Shown: positions 24,911 through 34,009, numbered from the stretch's first letter. The stretch: 46,122 nt of DNA from Flavobacteriaceae bacterium UBA5544 (GCA_002426755.1 DINI01000013.1:11100-57221); one strand, 5' to 3'. The notes: generated by a model from the letters alone, not told the origin. Translations and numbers: made by a program.

Positions 24911-25323
24911 TGAAACATCTTATGTACCCAATTCTAATCATTCTTTTATCCTTATGGTCTTGTAACGAGTCCAACACCAAGCAAAATCCAGAACTTCAAA
25001 AAAGTATAGAGCGCGGAGCCGTGGTTTATGAAGATTTCTGTATGCAATGCCACTTACCTGAAGGCAAAGGTGTGCCCAAAGCGTTTCCTCCCCTGGACGA
25101 TTCAGATTATTTGATGAAAAAGCGAAATGAAAGCATCAAAGCCGTCAAATATGGCCTGTCGGGAAAAATCACTGTGAACGGACAAACCTATAACACCGCC
25201 ATGGCACCTTTGGGGCTTACGGATGAGGAAGTCGCAGACGTTATGAACTACATCACCAACTCTTGGAGCAATACGAATGCCAAAATGATAACTGTGGAAG
25301 AAGTTTCAAAAATTCAGCCTTAA
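24910..25323 (+). CDS. Cytochrome c lipoprotein, partner of the sugar dehydrogenase
   Basis: 137-residue lipoprotein (lipobox LWSC, Cys18) with one heme site CMQCH and a likely Met ligand in YNTAMAPLGL. The stretch from CMQCHLPEGKGVPKAFPPL through GKITVNGQTYN to MNYITNSW closely follows the C-terminal domain of NirK in this window (CIACHQAEGQGIPNAFPPL, GEITVNGAKYN, LTYVYNSW). The two are clearly related cytochrome modules. It probably accepts electrons from the upstream dehydrogenase and feeds them to the respiratory chain. Confidence 0.92.
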   Translation: MKHLMYPILIILLSLWSCNESNTKQNPELQKSIERGAVVYEDFCMQCHLPEGKGVPKAFPPLDDSDYLMKKRNESIKAVKYGLSGKITVNGQTYNTAMAPLGLTDEEVADVMNYITNSWSNTNAKMITVEEVSKIQP

Positions 25324-25341
25324 AATTCCTTTATAAATGGT

Positions 25342-25349
25342 TAAATTTG
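25342..25349 (+). promoter_or_regulatory. -7 promoter element of udk
   Basis: TAAATTTG, an exact TAnnTTTG match, 22 bp upstream of the udk start codon. No clear -33 element was seen. Confidence 0.4.
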
Positions 25350-25371
25350 CCACAAAATAGAAAGAAAAAAT

Positions 25372-25980
25372 ATGCTTATTATAGGAATTGCTGGTGGTAC
25401 AGGCTGTGGAAAGACAACGGTTGTCAATCAAATTTTAACCGAATTGCCCGAAGGTGAAGTTGGTGTTATTTCACAAGATTCTTATTATAAAGACACGTCT
25501 CATTTGAGCTATGAGGAACGTATAAAAATCAATTTTGACCATCCACGCTCCATCGATTTTGATTTACTTGAACAGCATCTGAAAGAACTGCGTGAAGGAA
25601 AAGACATTGCACAACCTGTGTATTCATTTATCAAACATAACAGAACAGGCGACACAGTCTTGACACATCCTCGAAAAGTAATGATTGTTGAGGGAATTCT
25701 GATATTGACCCATCCTGAATTGCGCGACCTTTTCGACATCAAAATCTTTGTGCATGCCGATAGCGATGAACGATTGATTAGACGTTTGAAACGCGACATT
25801 ACCGAACGCGGGCGGGACCTTGATGAAGTGCTTTCCCGTTACCAAACCACTCTAAAACCAATGCATCAACAGTTCATTGAACCAACCAAGGAATTTGCAG
25901 ATATCATCATCCCAAATAACAAATACAATACTGTAGCAATCGACATCGTTAAAACTATCATCAATCAGCGATTAGTGTAG
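25372..25980 (+). CDS. udk: Uridine kinase
   Basis: 202 residues, the usual family length. P-loop GIAGGTGCGKTT (5-16), then QDSYYKD, NFDHPRSIDFDLL and PVYSFIKHNRT for nucleoside binding, and the RLIRRLKRDITERGRD lid. It phosphorylates uridine and cytidine in pyrimidine salvage. The downstream cell-division gene starts 1 bp after its stop, so they form one transcript. Confidence 0.96.
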   Translation: MLIIGIAGGTGCGKTTVVNQILTELPEGEVGVISQDSYYKDTSHLSYEERIKINFDHPRSIDFDLLEQHLKELREGKDIAQPVYSFIKHNRTGDTVLTHPRKVMIVEGILILTHPELRDLFDIKIFVHADSDERLIRRLKRDITERGRDLDEVLSRYQTTLKPMHQQFIEPTKEFADIIIPNNKYNTVAIDIVKTIINQRLV

Positions 25981-25981
25981 C

Positions 25982-26305
25982 ATGAACTTTAACTCCAAAT
26001 ATCTAAAGCCATTCAAAAACATGTACATACTCATATTTGCAGTGTTTGTGGTATGGATGCTGTTCTTTGATGCCAATTCATGGCTCATCCACAGAGAATT
26101 GAATGCGGATATGGACGATTTACAAGATGAAAAGGAATATTATCAAAAGGAAATAGAAAAGGACAAAAAAGCTATAAAGGAGTTGAGTACCGATGAAGGC
26201 ATCGAGAAAATTGCACGTGAAAAATACTACATGAAAAAAGAAAATGAAGACATCTATATCATTGAATATGAAGATAGTATAAAAGACAAGCAAAAAGATG
26301 AGTAA
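25982..26305 (+). CDS. DivIC/FtsB-like septum formation initiator
   Basis: 107 residues: a short cytoplasmic N-terminus, one transmembrane helix (about 15-31), a coiled coil (about 35-68) and the family ending EKIAREKYYMKKENEDIYIIEYED. Such proteins belong to the divisome FtsB-FtsL-FtsQ subcomplex. It is wedged between udk and the mutase gene, overlapping the latter by 8 bp. Confidence 0.92.
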   Translation: MNFNSKYLKPFKNMYILIFAVFVVWMLFFDANSWLIHRELNADMDDLQDEKEYYQKEIEKDKKAIKELSTDEGIEKIAREKYYMKKENEDIYIIEYEDSIKDKQKDE

Positions 26306-27668
26306 ACCTTTATTTAATGAATTTTCAGAGGTATCTTCAAAACAGTGGAAACAATTAATCCAGTTCGATTTAAAAGGTGCCGACTATAATGACACCCTTA
26401 TATGGAAAACGAATGAAGGTATCAACGTCAAACCGTTTTACCATGCTGATGAGTTTGTATTATTACCAAACATTTCTGAAACCAAAGCCACCCAATGGAA
26501 GATTTGTCAAACCATCTTTGTGGCAAACGTTGAAAAGTCGAATGAAAAGGCTGTAGATGCTATAGAACGAGGAGCCGAAAGCATCAAGTTCATTCTGCCT
26601 TCAGAAGATATTGTTATCAAGGATTTATTGGTAAACATCAATTTGATGAACACTACCATTTATTTTGAATGCCAATTTTTATCCTCAGAATTTGTCAAAC
26701 AATTTAATTTTATTCCATCAAAGGAAAACATCCATATCCAAACGGATATCATAGGTAACCTTGCAAAATCAGGCAATTGGTTTACTAATCTTCAGGACGA
26801 CCATCTTCAATTTGAAAATATTGTTAAAGACACAAATGCCTTTAGCATCAATGTTGCGCTCTATCAAAATGCTGGTGCGACCATGGTTCAGCAATTGGCT
26901 TATGCCCTAGCTCACGCCAACGAATATCTTAATCACCTCAACCATGAGATTGCTGATGAGACGAAACAATCATTTCAAGTGACTTTTAATGTTTCTGTTG
27001 GAACCAATTATTTTTTTGAAATGGCAAAATTAAGGGCATTAAGGCACCTTTGGTCAACTTTAGCAGATGAATACAGTTTTAATACTGAAGGTCATATTGT
27101 TGCCGTCCCAACAAAGCGCAATAAAACCCTTTACGACTACAACACCAACATGCTCCGAACTACCACGGAATGCATGAGTGCCATTTTGGGTGGTACCAAT
27201 GCGATTTGCAATTTGCCGTATGATTCCATTTATCATAAGGATAACGAGTTTGGAGAACGCATCGCTCGTAATCAGTTGTTGATTTTAAAACACGAAAGTT
27301 ATTTTGATGCCGTGAATAATCCAGCCGATGGTGCTTACTATATTGAAAGTCTTACAGAACAATTAGCGGAAAAAGCTTTGGCATTGTTCAAAGATATCGA
27401 GGCAAACGGTGGATTTTTGCACCAACTGAAAGAAGGCATCATTCAAAAGAAGATTAAGGAAAGTGCTACCAAGGAACAAGAACAGTTTGACAAAGGGGAA
27501 ACAATCCTATTGGGAACAAACAAGCATCCTAACAAACAAGATAGAATGAAGGAAGACTTGGAGCTCTATCCTTTTGTAAAAACCAATCCTGTCAAAACAT
27601 TAATACAACCTATTATCGAAAAGCGTTTGGCGGAAATGTTGGAGCAAGAGCGTCTCAAAACTGAATAA
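26298..27668 (+). CDS. mutA: Methylmalonyl-CoA mutase small subunit
   Basis: 456 residues with the TIM-barrel mutase domain (LFNEFSEVSSKQWKQLIQFDL, RALRHLWSTLADEY, RTTTECMSAILGGTNAIC, ARNQLLILKHESYFD). It lacks a C-terminal cobalamin-binding domain, so it is the non-catalytic partner, shorter than the actinobacterial small subunit but as expected in Bacteroidota. With the large subunit encoded 1 kb downstream it interconverts succinyl-CoA and methylmalonyl-CoA. Confidence 0.94.
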   Translation: MSKPLFNEFSEVSSKQWKQLIQFDLKGADYNDTLIWKTNEGINVKPFYHADEFVLLPNISETKATQWKICQTIFVANVEKSNEKAVDAIERGAESIKFILPSEDIVIKDLLVNINLMNTTIYFECQFLSSEFVKQFNFIPSKENIHIQTDIIGNLAKSGNWFTNLQDDHLQFENIVKDTNAFSINVALYQNAGATMVQQLAYALAHANEYLNHLNHEIADETKQSFQVTFNVSVGTNYFFEMAKLRALRHLWSTLADEYSFNTEGHIVAVPTKRNKTLYDYNTNMLRTTTECMSAILGGTNAICNLPYDSIYHKDNEFGERIARNQLLILKHESYFDAVNNPADGAYYIESLTEQLAEKALALFKDIEANGGFLHQLKEGIIQKKIKESATKEQEQFDKGETILLGTNKHPNKQDRMKEDLELYPFVKTNPVKTLIQPIIEKRLAEMLEQERLKTE

Positions 27669-27677
27669 ACAATACAT

Positions 27678-28025
27678 ATGGAAGATTTAAGATTCTATAT
27701 CGACTACATCGCTAAAATTATGGAAGCCATCGGTGTGATGACCATATTTTGTGGTGCCACATATGCTTTTTTTGTTTTTTTTAAATCATTGAGCAAACAT
27801 AAGGAGGATGCTTATGTAAAGTTTAGACAGACGTTAGGCAAATCAATACTTTTGGGCCTGGAAATCCTTATTGCTGCAGATATTATGGCAACGGTTGTAA
27901 CCGACCCTACACTACGCAGTGTGGCCATTTTGGCTATTATTGTCGCAATACGAACCTTTATGAGCCTGTCCCTTCAAGTGGAGTTGGAAGGTAAATTTCC
28001 TTGGCAGAAAAACAAATCCCTTTAA
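27678..28025 (+). CDS. DUF1622-family membrane protein
   Basis: 115 residues with three hydrophobic helices (about 15-35, 52-72, 78-95). The motif FRQTLGKSILLGLEILIAAD followed by TVVTDPT and LAIIVAIRTFMS fits DUF1622, whose function is unknown. It sits between the two mutase subunit genes, 9 bp after mutA and 1 bp before the next gene, so it belongs to the mutase operon. Confidence 0.85.
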   Translation: MEDLRFYIDYIAKIMEAIGVMTIFCGATYAFFVFFKSLSKHKEDAYVKFRQTLGKSILLGLEILIAADIMATVVTDPTLRSVAILAIIVAIRTFMSLSLQVELEGKFPWQKNKSL

Positions 28026-28026
28026 C

Positions 28027-28668
28027 ATGGTAAAAAAAGTTTACATATATTTCATAGTTATCGGATTTTCACTCCATCTGCATTCCTGCCTGAACGCCAT
28101 CGTAGAAGTAAAAAATTGGATGGAAGCCAGTTCTATTGACGATGTGACGGGCAAATATCATTATTTAGAAAATGATGGTATCAAAATCTACTTACCTGAA
28201 GTATTCGAACGCTATTCCGCAGCTCAATATCAATCATTGTTAGACTCTTTGATAACGAAAGAAGACTTTGAATTTGAGAGTAAACGTTTAAAAGCTTTAC
28301 GCGAAGTTAAAGGTGATTTTTATATCTTTTTTGATGAAGAGACCCGTTCGACTTACACGGTAAACACCTTGCCCTACATACCCATTACAAGAGGAGATGC
28401 CCAATACCTCTTGAGTATGATTACAGCCTCTTACCAACGCAGCGCCCAAAACAGCGATTTAAATTATACAAAACTTACTGCTAAATACAATAATTCTGGA
28501 AACCAGAATGTTTTCAGGACCATCCATCGCATAAACAATTCAAAAACCAACAGCGAAGTTTACAACGCCAATTATATCATTTCTTCAAAAAACAAAACTG
28601 TCTGGATACAAATTACAACACCTTTTGAAGTCAATTTTGATATGTTCATTCAAAAAATGATACTCTAA
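28027..28668 (+). CDS. Lipoprotein of unknown function
   Basis: 213 residues with a lipoprotein signal (HLHSC, Cys at about 18). The rest is a soluble domain that starts LNAIVEVKNWMEASSIDDVTG and has a possible periplasmic beta fold; I do not recognise a family. Its stop codon overlaps the start codon of the mutase large subunit by one base, so expression is coupled with the mutase. No catalytic motif is visible. Confidence 0.75.
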   Translation: MVKKVYIYFIVIGFSLHLHSCLNAIVEVKNWMEASSIDDVTGKYHYLENDGIKIYLPEVFERYSAAQYQSLLDSLITKEDFEFESKRLKALREVKGDFYIFFDEETRSTYTVNTLPYIPITRGDAQYLLSMITASYQRSAQNSDLNYTKLTAKYNNSGNQNVFRTIHRINNSKTNSEVYNANYIISSKNKTVWIQITTPFEVNFDMFIQKMIL

Positions 28669-30791
28669 TGTCAAGAAAAAACCTACAACATATTACCCTT
28701 AAGAATCAAGAGTCAAGAGCCAGGAGCCAAGACATTGAAACATTCACCACGGCGGAAGGTATTGACCTAAAGTCCACTTATACCAAAGACGATCTTAAAA
28801 CTGTCGAGCACCTCAACTTTATTGCTGGGATTGCTCCTAACTTACGCGGGCCCTATTCTACCATGTATGTTCGCAGACCTTGGACCATTCGCCAATATGC
28901 CGGGTTTTCAACTGCTGAAGAAAGTAATGCTTTCTACAGAAGGAATTTAGCTGCTGGACAAAAAGGACTATCGGTAGCGTTTGATTTAGCCACACATCGT
29001 GGTTACGATTCGGACCACGAACGTGTCGTGGGTGATGTGGGAAAAGCAGGAGTTGCAATTGATTCTGTGGAGGATATGAAAATCCTATTTGACCAGATTC
29101 CTTTGCACGAAATGAGCGTATCCATGACCATGAATGGTGCTGTGTTGCCCATTATGGCATTTTATATTGTGGCAGCTGAAGAACAAGGCGTAAACACTGA
29201 AGACTTGGCAGGAACCATCCAAAATGATATTCTAAAGGAATTCATGGTAAGGAACACCTACATCTACCCTCCTACACCATCGATGAAAATCATATCAGAT
29301 ATTTTTGAATATACGAGCAAGCACATGCCAAAATTCAACAGTATCAGTATTTCTGGCTACCATATGCAGGAAGCTGGAGCAACTTGTGATATCGAATTAG
29401 CATACACCTTGGCTGACGGTTTGGAATATATCCGAAAAGGGCTGGATGCAGGCATGGATATTGATACGTTTGCACCACGTTTATCTTTCTTTTGGGCCAT
29501 CGGGATGAACCATTTTATGGAAATCGCCAAGATGCGAGCTGCTCGAATGTTGTGGGCAAAATTGGTCAAACAGTTTAATCCAAAAGATGACAAATCGTTG
29601 TCGTTAAGAACCCATTGTCAAACATCAGGATGGAGCTTAACGGAACAAGACCCGTTTAATAATGTGGCTCGTACTACAATTGAAGCTGCTGCTGCTGCTT
29701 TTGGTGGCACTCAAAGTTTACATACCAATGCTTTGGACGAAGCCATTGCGTTGCCAACCGATTTTTCAGCAAGAATCGCAAGGAACACACAGATATACTT
29801 ACAACAAGAAACCCATATCACTAAAACAGTCGACCCTTGGGCTGGCAGTTATTATGTTGAAAAATTGACGCATGACATTGCACAGAAAGCTTGGGAGCTG
29901 ATTGAAGAAGTTGAAGAATTGGGAGGCATGACCAAAGCCATTGAGGCAGGCATCCCAAAAATTCGGATTGAAGAAGCCGCAGCACGAAAACAGGCACGTA
30001 TCGATTCTAATCAGGATATCATTGTGGGCGTCAACAAGTACCGCTTGACAAAGGAAGACCCCATTTCTACATTAGAGGTCGATAATCAAACGGTTAGAAA
30101 TTCACAGATTGAACGATTGAGGCGTATTAAATCTGAGCGCAATACCGAAAAAGTCGATGCTGCTTTGTCAAAATTAACCGATGTTGCTCGTACAGGTGAA
30201 GGGAATTTACTAGCTTTAGCCGTAGAAGCCGCAAGGGAAAGAGCTACTTTAGGTGAAATAAGCGATGCTCTTGAGCTGGCCTTCGGACGTTATAAAGCAC
30301 AAATCAAATCCTTTTCAGGCGTGTATAGCAAAGAGATTAAAGACGATGTATCCTTTCAAAAAGCTAGAGACTTGGCAGATAAGTTTGCCGAACAAGAAGG
30401 CCGTCGTCCACGTATTATGATTGCCAAAATGGGGCAGGATGGTCATGATAGAGGTGCCAAAGTCGTGGCTACAGGTTATGCAGACGTTGGTTTTGATGTG
30501 GATATTGGACCACTATTCCAGACTCCAAAAGAAGCCGCCAAACAAGCGGTAGAGAACGATGTGCACATTCTTGGTGTATCGTCATTGGCTGCAGGGCATA
30601 AGACCTTGGTGCCCCAAGTCATTGAAGAACTCAAAAATTACGGACGCGACGATATTATGGTCATCGTTGGTGGTGTGATTCCAAAACAGGATTATCAATA
30701 TTTGTTTGATGCTGGTGCTGTTGCCGTCTTTGGGCCTGGTACTAAAATCAGTGATGCCGCCATACAGATTTTGGAGATTTTGGTGGATTAA
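28668..30791 (+). CDS. scpA: Methylmalonyl-CoA mutase large subunit
   Basis: 707 residues. The N-terminal TIM barrel has GPYSTMYVRRPWTIRQYAGF, SISGYHMQEAGA and RTHCQTSGWSLTEQDP. The C-terminal cobalamin-binding domain has DGHDRG (around residue 591; DxHxxG motif, His as lower cobalt ligand), GVSSLAAGH and GGVIPKQDY. It catalyses adenosylcobalamin-dependent isomerisation of methylmalonyl-CoA and succinyl-CoA. The extreme N-terminus encodes a stretch of 7-bp repeats (28701-28735) before the conserved TFTTAEGIDLK. Confidence 0.97.
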   Translation: MSRKNLQHITLKNQESRARSQDIETFTTAEGIDLKSTYTKDDLKTVEHLNFIAGIAPNLRGPYSTMYVRRPWTIRQYAGFSTAEESNAFYRRNLAAGQKGLSVAFDLATHRGYDSDHERVVGDVGKAGVAIDSVEDMKILFDQIPLHEMSVSMTMNGAVLPIMAFYIVAAEEQGVNTEDLAGTIQNDILKEFMVRNTYIYPPTPSMKIISDIFEYTSKHMPKFNSISISGYHMQEAGATCDIELAYTLADGLEYIRKGLDAGMDIDTFAPRLSFFWAIGMNHFMEIAKMRAARMLWAKLVKQFNPKDDKSLSLRTHCQTSGWSLTEQDPFNNVARTTIEAAAAAFGGTQSLHTNALDEAIALPTDFSARIARNTQIYLQQETHITKTVDPWAGSYYVEKLTHDIAQKAWELIEEVEELGGMTKAIEAGIPKIRIEEAAARKQARIDSNQDIIVGVNKYRLTKEDPISTLEVDNQTVRNSQIERLRRIKSERNTEKVDAALSKLTDVARTGEGNLLALAVEAARERATLGEISDALELAFGRYKAQIKSFSGVYSKEIKDDVSFQKARDLADKFAEQEGRRPRIMIAKMGQDGHDRGAKVVATGYADVGFDVDIGPLFQTPKEAAKQAVENDVHILGVSSLAAGHKTLVPQVIEELKNYGRDDIMVIVGGVIPKQDYQYLFDAGAVAVFGPGTKISDAAIQILEILVD
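28701..28735 (+). repeat. Five tandem 7-bp repeats inside the mutase large subunit gene
   Basis: Five heptamers in a row related to AAGAGCC: units AAGAATC, AAGAGTC, AAGAGCC, AGGAGCC and AAGACAT. They encode KNQESRARSQDI of the N-terminal tail. Since 7 is not a multiple of 3, gain or loss of one unit would shift the frame. Confidence 0.75.
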
Positions 30792-30808
30792 CTTAACAGT
30801 TTAAAGCG

Positions 30809-31201
30809 ATGAACCCAGAAATACTCAACTATCACAACTCACAAACAACAGAAAATCAAGCCATTTGCGAACGATTATATTCTGAAATTTGTAAAACACT
30901 TCCCGAAGCAGAGCACAAACTATGGCACGGACATCCCGTCTGGTTTTTGGATGGCAATCCTATTGTAGGTTATAGCAAACAAAAGGCAGGCCTGCGATTG
31001 ATGTTTTGGAGTGGCGCCGATTTTGAGGAACCAGAGCTGTACAAACGCGGTGCAAAGTTTAAGGACGCCTCTATTTTTTACAGTTCCGTGGATGACATTG
31101 ACACCACTGATTTGAAACGATGGCTTGAGAAATCTCGAGACATTCAATGGGACTACAAGAACATCGTGAAACGCAAAGGCGAATTGATACGGTTGAAATA
31201 G
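30809..31201 (+). CDS. DUF1801-domain protein
   Basis: 130 residues. HKLWHGHPVWFLDGNPIVGY, GLRLMFWSGADFEEP and KRGAKFKDASIFY match the DUF1801/YdhG-like fold, a small soluble domain of unknown function. It starts 17 bp after the mutase gene and may be read through from it. Confidence 0.85.
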   Translation: MNPEILNYHNSQTTENQAICERLYSEICKTLPEAEHKLWHGHPVWFLDGNPIVGYSKQKAGLRLMFWSGADFEEPELYKRGAKFKDASIFYSSVDDIDTTDLKRWLEKSRDIQWDYKNIVKRKGELIRLK

Positions 31202-31345
31202 TTTTCTCCCAAGTAAACAAATTGGAATTCTCGTTTTGAAAACATAACTTTCTTCATGTTATTTAGTTTGAACAGTAGCAGCTTTCAATTTATTTTTTTT
31301 TATATTCGGCGTAGTTAAAATGGAATCTCATAAGCACATTAACTG

Positions 31346-31960
31346 ATGTACGAAATCATTAATACCATTCTCTTTTTAATTGCTGTTATTGATCCTTTGG
31401 GGTCTGTGCCTGTATATCTAGAAGCCACCAAGCAGTTCGACAAGAAACATCAAAAGCGTATTGCTATTAGAGCATCTATTGTAGCATTTTTGATTTTACT
31501 CTCTTTTATCATATTAGGCCAACTCGTTCTTGAAGGTATGGAGGTTTCGTTGGATGCCTTCCAGATTTCGGGAGGGGTCATTCTGTTTCTGTTTGCACTT
31601 ACTATGATATTTGGTGATGGTAAACCAGAATCCGAAAAGCACCTTATTACCGATTACAAACATGTGACCATATTTCCTGTTGCCATTCCTTCAATAGCAT
31701 CTCCTGGAGCCATTATGGCAGTGGTGCTGATGACCGACAATCATCTCTATACAATAAAGCAGCAGGCCACCACCACCGCTTTGGTATTTGTGGTCATCCT
31801 TATGACCTGTTTACTCTTATTGGCTGCAAACAAGGTAAAGGAACGTGTGGGTGAATACGGAATAACGGTAGTCAGTAAAGTGATGGGATTGATTTTAGCC
31901 TCTTATGCTGTGCAAAGTATATTATCTGGTCTCAAAGACTTTTTTGTAGTGCTCCAATAA
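31346..31960 (+). CDS. MarC-family integral membrane protein
   Basis: 204 residues with about six transmembrane helices. IAVIDPLGSVPVYLEATKQ at the N-terminus, FQISGGVILFLFALTMIFG in the middle and FPVAIPSIASPGAIMAVVLM are MarC family signatures. Transport substrate is unknown; the old link to multiple antibiotic resistance is not supported. It is convergent with the DUF6266 gene, 55 bp apart. Confidence 0.93.
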   Translation: MYEIINTILFLIAVIDPLGSVPVYLEATKQFDKKHQKRIAIRASIVAFLILLSFIILGQLVLEGMEVSLDAFQISGGVILFLFALTMIFGDGKPESEKHLITDYKHVTIFPVAIPSIASPGAIMAVVLMTDNHLYTIKQQATTTALVFVVILMTCLLLLAANKVKERVGEYGITVVSKVMGLILASYAVQSILSGLKDFFVVLQ

Positions 31961-32015
31961 TACATTGCTATACATATTGTTTTATTTTGATGCTGATATC
32001 TATGAGATACATTCA

Positions 32016-32654
32016 TTATAATTCTACAGCTCCCAAATACGTACTTACCGCATACTTACTTCCATTGACCGAACCAAAACTCGCCCAACAGTGCGCTTCA
32101 AGGCTTATATAATAAGATGGGTATGTGATATTGGCAGAACCATCCTGACGTATGGCCATATCTTTAAAGATTTCAAACTGGTTCAAAGTAGGCAGATACA
32201 TCACTACCAATAGCTTATCGGTGGCATTTGCCATCGCTTGTCCACTGTCATCAGTCCATTGCAAATGCAGTATTTCTCCAGTTTCCACACTGATAGCTGG
32301 GTGAGCAAGTCCACGTAAGTCACCCGTACTGATAAGTACTTTTGGGTAGCGCATCTCCCAACCCGTCTCTGTGGATTGGAGGGTTTCTCGCATAAAATAA
32401 GACTTCGCAGCATCAAAACCTGTTTTATCCTTTAGATTTTTTCTGAAAGTCATTTTTAGCAAAGGCCTGATTGGTGTCAAAAACCCCATAGAGACCTTCA
32501 ATTTTGAACGTTGCAATTCTTGGGCTAATGAGGGTGGTTTCTGTGATTTTTCAGGTAAACTCCTTAACACATTTTTACCTCGCCAAGTAGTGCCCACTAT
32601 TGGACCGAGCTTTCCTGAAAAAGGACCTAAAGGACCATCATTGTATGTTGCCAT
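32016..32654 (-). CDS. DUF6266-family protein
   Basis: 212 residues from the ATG at 32652-32654, reading MATYNDGPLGPFSGKLGPIV then GTTWRGKNVLRSLPEKS. This N-terminus is how I recall the Bacteroidota DUF6266 family. The open frame extends 18 residues upstream, but the family pattern supports the inner start. No signal peptide or catalytic motif is visible, and function is unknown. A long inverted repeat lies 108 bp upstream in the divergent intergenic region. Confidence 0.85.
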   Translation of the reverse strand: MATYNDGPLGPFSGKLGPIVGTTWRGKNVLRSLPEKSQKPPSLAQELQRSKLKVSMGFLTPIRPLLKMTFRKNLKDKTGFDAAKSYFMRETLQSTETGWEMRYPKVLISTGDLRGLAHPAISVETGEILHLQWTDDSGQAMANATDKLLVVMYLPTLNQFEIFKDMAIRQDGSANITYPSYYISLEAHCWASFGSVNGSKYAVSTYLGAVEL

Positions 32655-33013
32655 AGAAGTTGAGGAATGACATAGGAGCCATAATGTAAACGAATATAGT
32701 CTACGCATGGCTGATTCGCAAGAATGTGAAAATAATTTTAGGGGCTGAATAATAGTTTGCTTCGATATTTCTTCGACAATCCTTCGACTTTTTCTCGTAA
32801 ATACTAGTGCTTTATCGAAGGATTGTCGAAGAAATATCGATAAACACTCGAAAAATCACGAAAACAGTTTTATGAAATATTTAACGGCTTTTAACAATGG
32901 ATAGGTTAGCTTGTCCCTTGGTTGATTGTCAGCAATGATTTAATTTAGATGAATCAAATATAGGAAAGCTCTTGGTGTTTATGGCTACTTATTTAATCAT
33001 CAAATTTAAAAAC
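32655..33013. other. 359-bp intergenic region between divergent genes
   Basis: No gene is seen. It contains the 79-bp inverted-repeat structure at 32762-32840 and should hold promoters for both the DUF6266 and hydrolase genes, but I find no convincing TAnnTTTG element. Confidence 0.6.
32762..32840. repeat. Perfect 26-bp inverted repeat with 11-bp-phased TCGA motifs
   Basis: The left arm (32762-32787) is the exact reverse complement of the right arm (32815-32840), with a 27-nt spacer. TCGA starts at 32762, 32773, 32784, 32815, 32826, 32837 and 32848, that is, at 11-bp steps within each side; TCG also falls at 32795. No T-run follows and the flanking genes diverge, so it is not a normal terminator. 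Confidence 0.85.
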
Positions 33014-34009
33014 ATGAAAATTATCCTATCCTTTTTCTTTATTCTAGCATTCACAATTGTCAATGCACAAGAACAAAATTTACAATGGCTCGACTTGATG
33101 TTGAGCAATTATGAATATCCATACAAAGTAGAGCATATTACTCTAAAAACACAACAACAAGAACTGCAAATGGGTTATATGAATGTTGCATCCAAAACGC
33201 CCAATGGCAAAACCATAATGCTCCTTCATGGAAAGAACTTCAACGGTGCTTATTTTAAGAACACCATTGCTACATTAACTGCAGAGGGCTACCGAGTAAT
33301 CGTGCCAGACCAAATTGGTTTTGGAACATCTTCAAAACCGAACTATTATCATTACACGTTTCAACAACTAGCTACCAATACAAAAACACTTTTAGATTCT
33401 TTAAAAATTGCAAAAACCTCTGTGCTTGGGCATTCCATGGGTGGGATGTTGGCAACCCGATTTGCCCTCATGTATCCAGATGTCACCGAAAAGTTGATTT
33501 TGGAAAATCCTATTGGGCTCGAAGATTGGAAGCTCAAAGTACCTTATCAAACAGTAGATTGGTGGTATCAATCAGAGCTTAAAAAAAAGCCGGAAGATAT
33601 TAAAGCCTATCAATTAAAAAACTATTATGACAATCAATGGAAACCCGAATATGATGTATGGGTGAACTTGTTAGCAGGATGGACTCTCAATTCTGACTAT
33701 CCTACCATTGCTTGGAATGCGGCACTAACCTATGATATGATCTTTACCCAGCCTGTGGTCTATGAATTCAAAAACATCACCTGCCCGACGCTTTTGATTA
33801 TCGGTACCCGTGACAGAACTGCGTTAGGAAAACCTTTAGTATCTGAAGAAGTCAGAAAAACCATGGGACTCTATAACGAGTTAGGAAAATTGACACAGCA
33901 ACTCATACCAAACAGCAAATTGGTTGAAATCCCAAATATCGGTCATCTGCCACATATAGAAAGTTTTGACAACTTCATCAAACCCTTAAAAGCATTTTTA
34001 GCTAACTAA
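33014..34009 (+). CDS. Exported alpha/beta hydrolase
   Basis: 331 residues from the ATG at 33014 with a signal peptide MKIILSFFFILAFTIVNAQ. The fold is shown by MLLHGKNFNGAYF (oxyanion region), VIVPDQIGFGTSSKP, the nucleophile elbow LGHSMGGML (Ser), LLIIGTRDRTA (acid) and NIGHLPHIE (catalytic His). The substrate is unknown. The frame begins 14 codons earlier, but the signal peptide fixes the inner start. Confidence 0.93.
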   Translation: MKIILSFFFILAFTIVNAQEQNLQWLDLMLSNYEYPYKVEHITLKTQQQELQMGYMNVASKTPNGKTIMLLHGKNFNGAYFKNTIATLTAEGYRVIVPDQIGFGTSSKPNYYHYTFQQLATNTKTLLDSLKIAKTSVLGHSMGGMLATRFALMYPDVTEKLILENPIGLEDWKLKVPYQTVDWWYQSELKKKPEDIKAYQLKNYYDNQWKPEYDVWVNLLAGWTLNSDYPTIAWNAALTYDMIFTQPVVYEFKNITCPTLLIIGTRDRTALGKPLVSEEVRKTMGLYNELGKLTQQLIPNSKLVEIPNIGHLPHIESFDNFIKPLKAFLAN

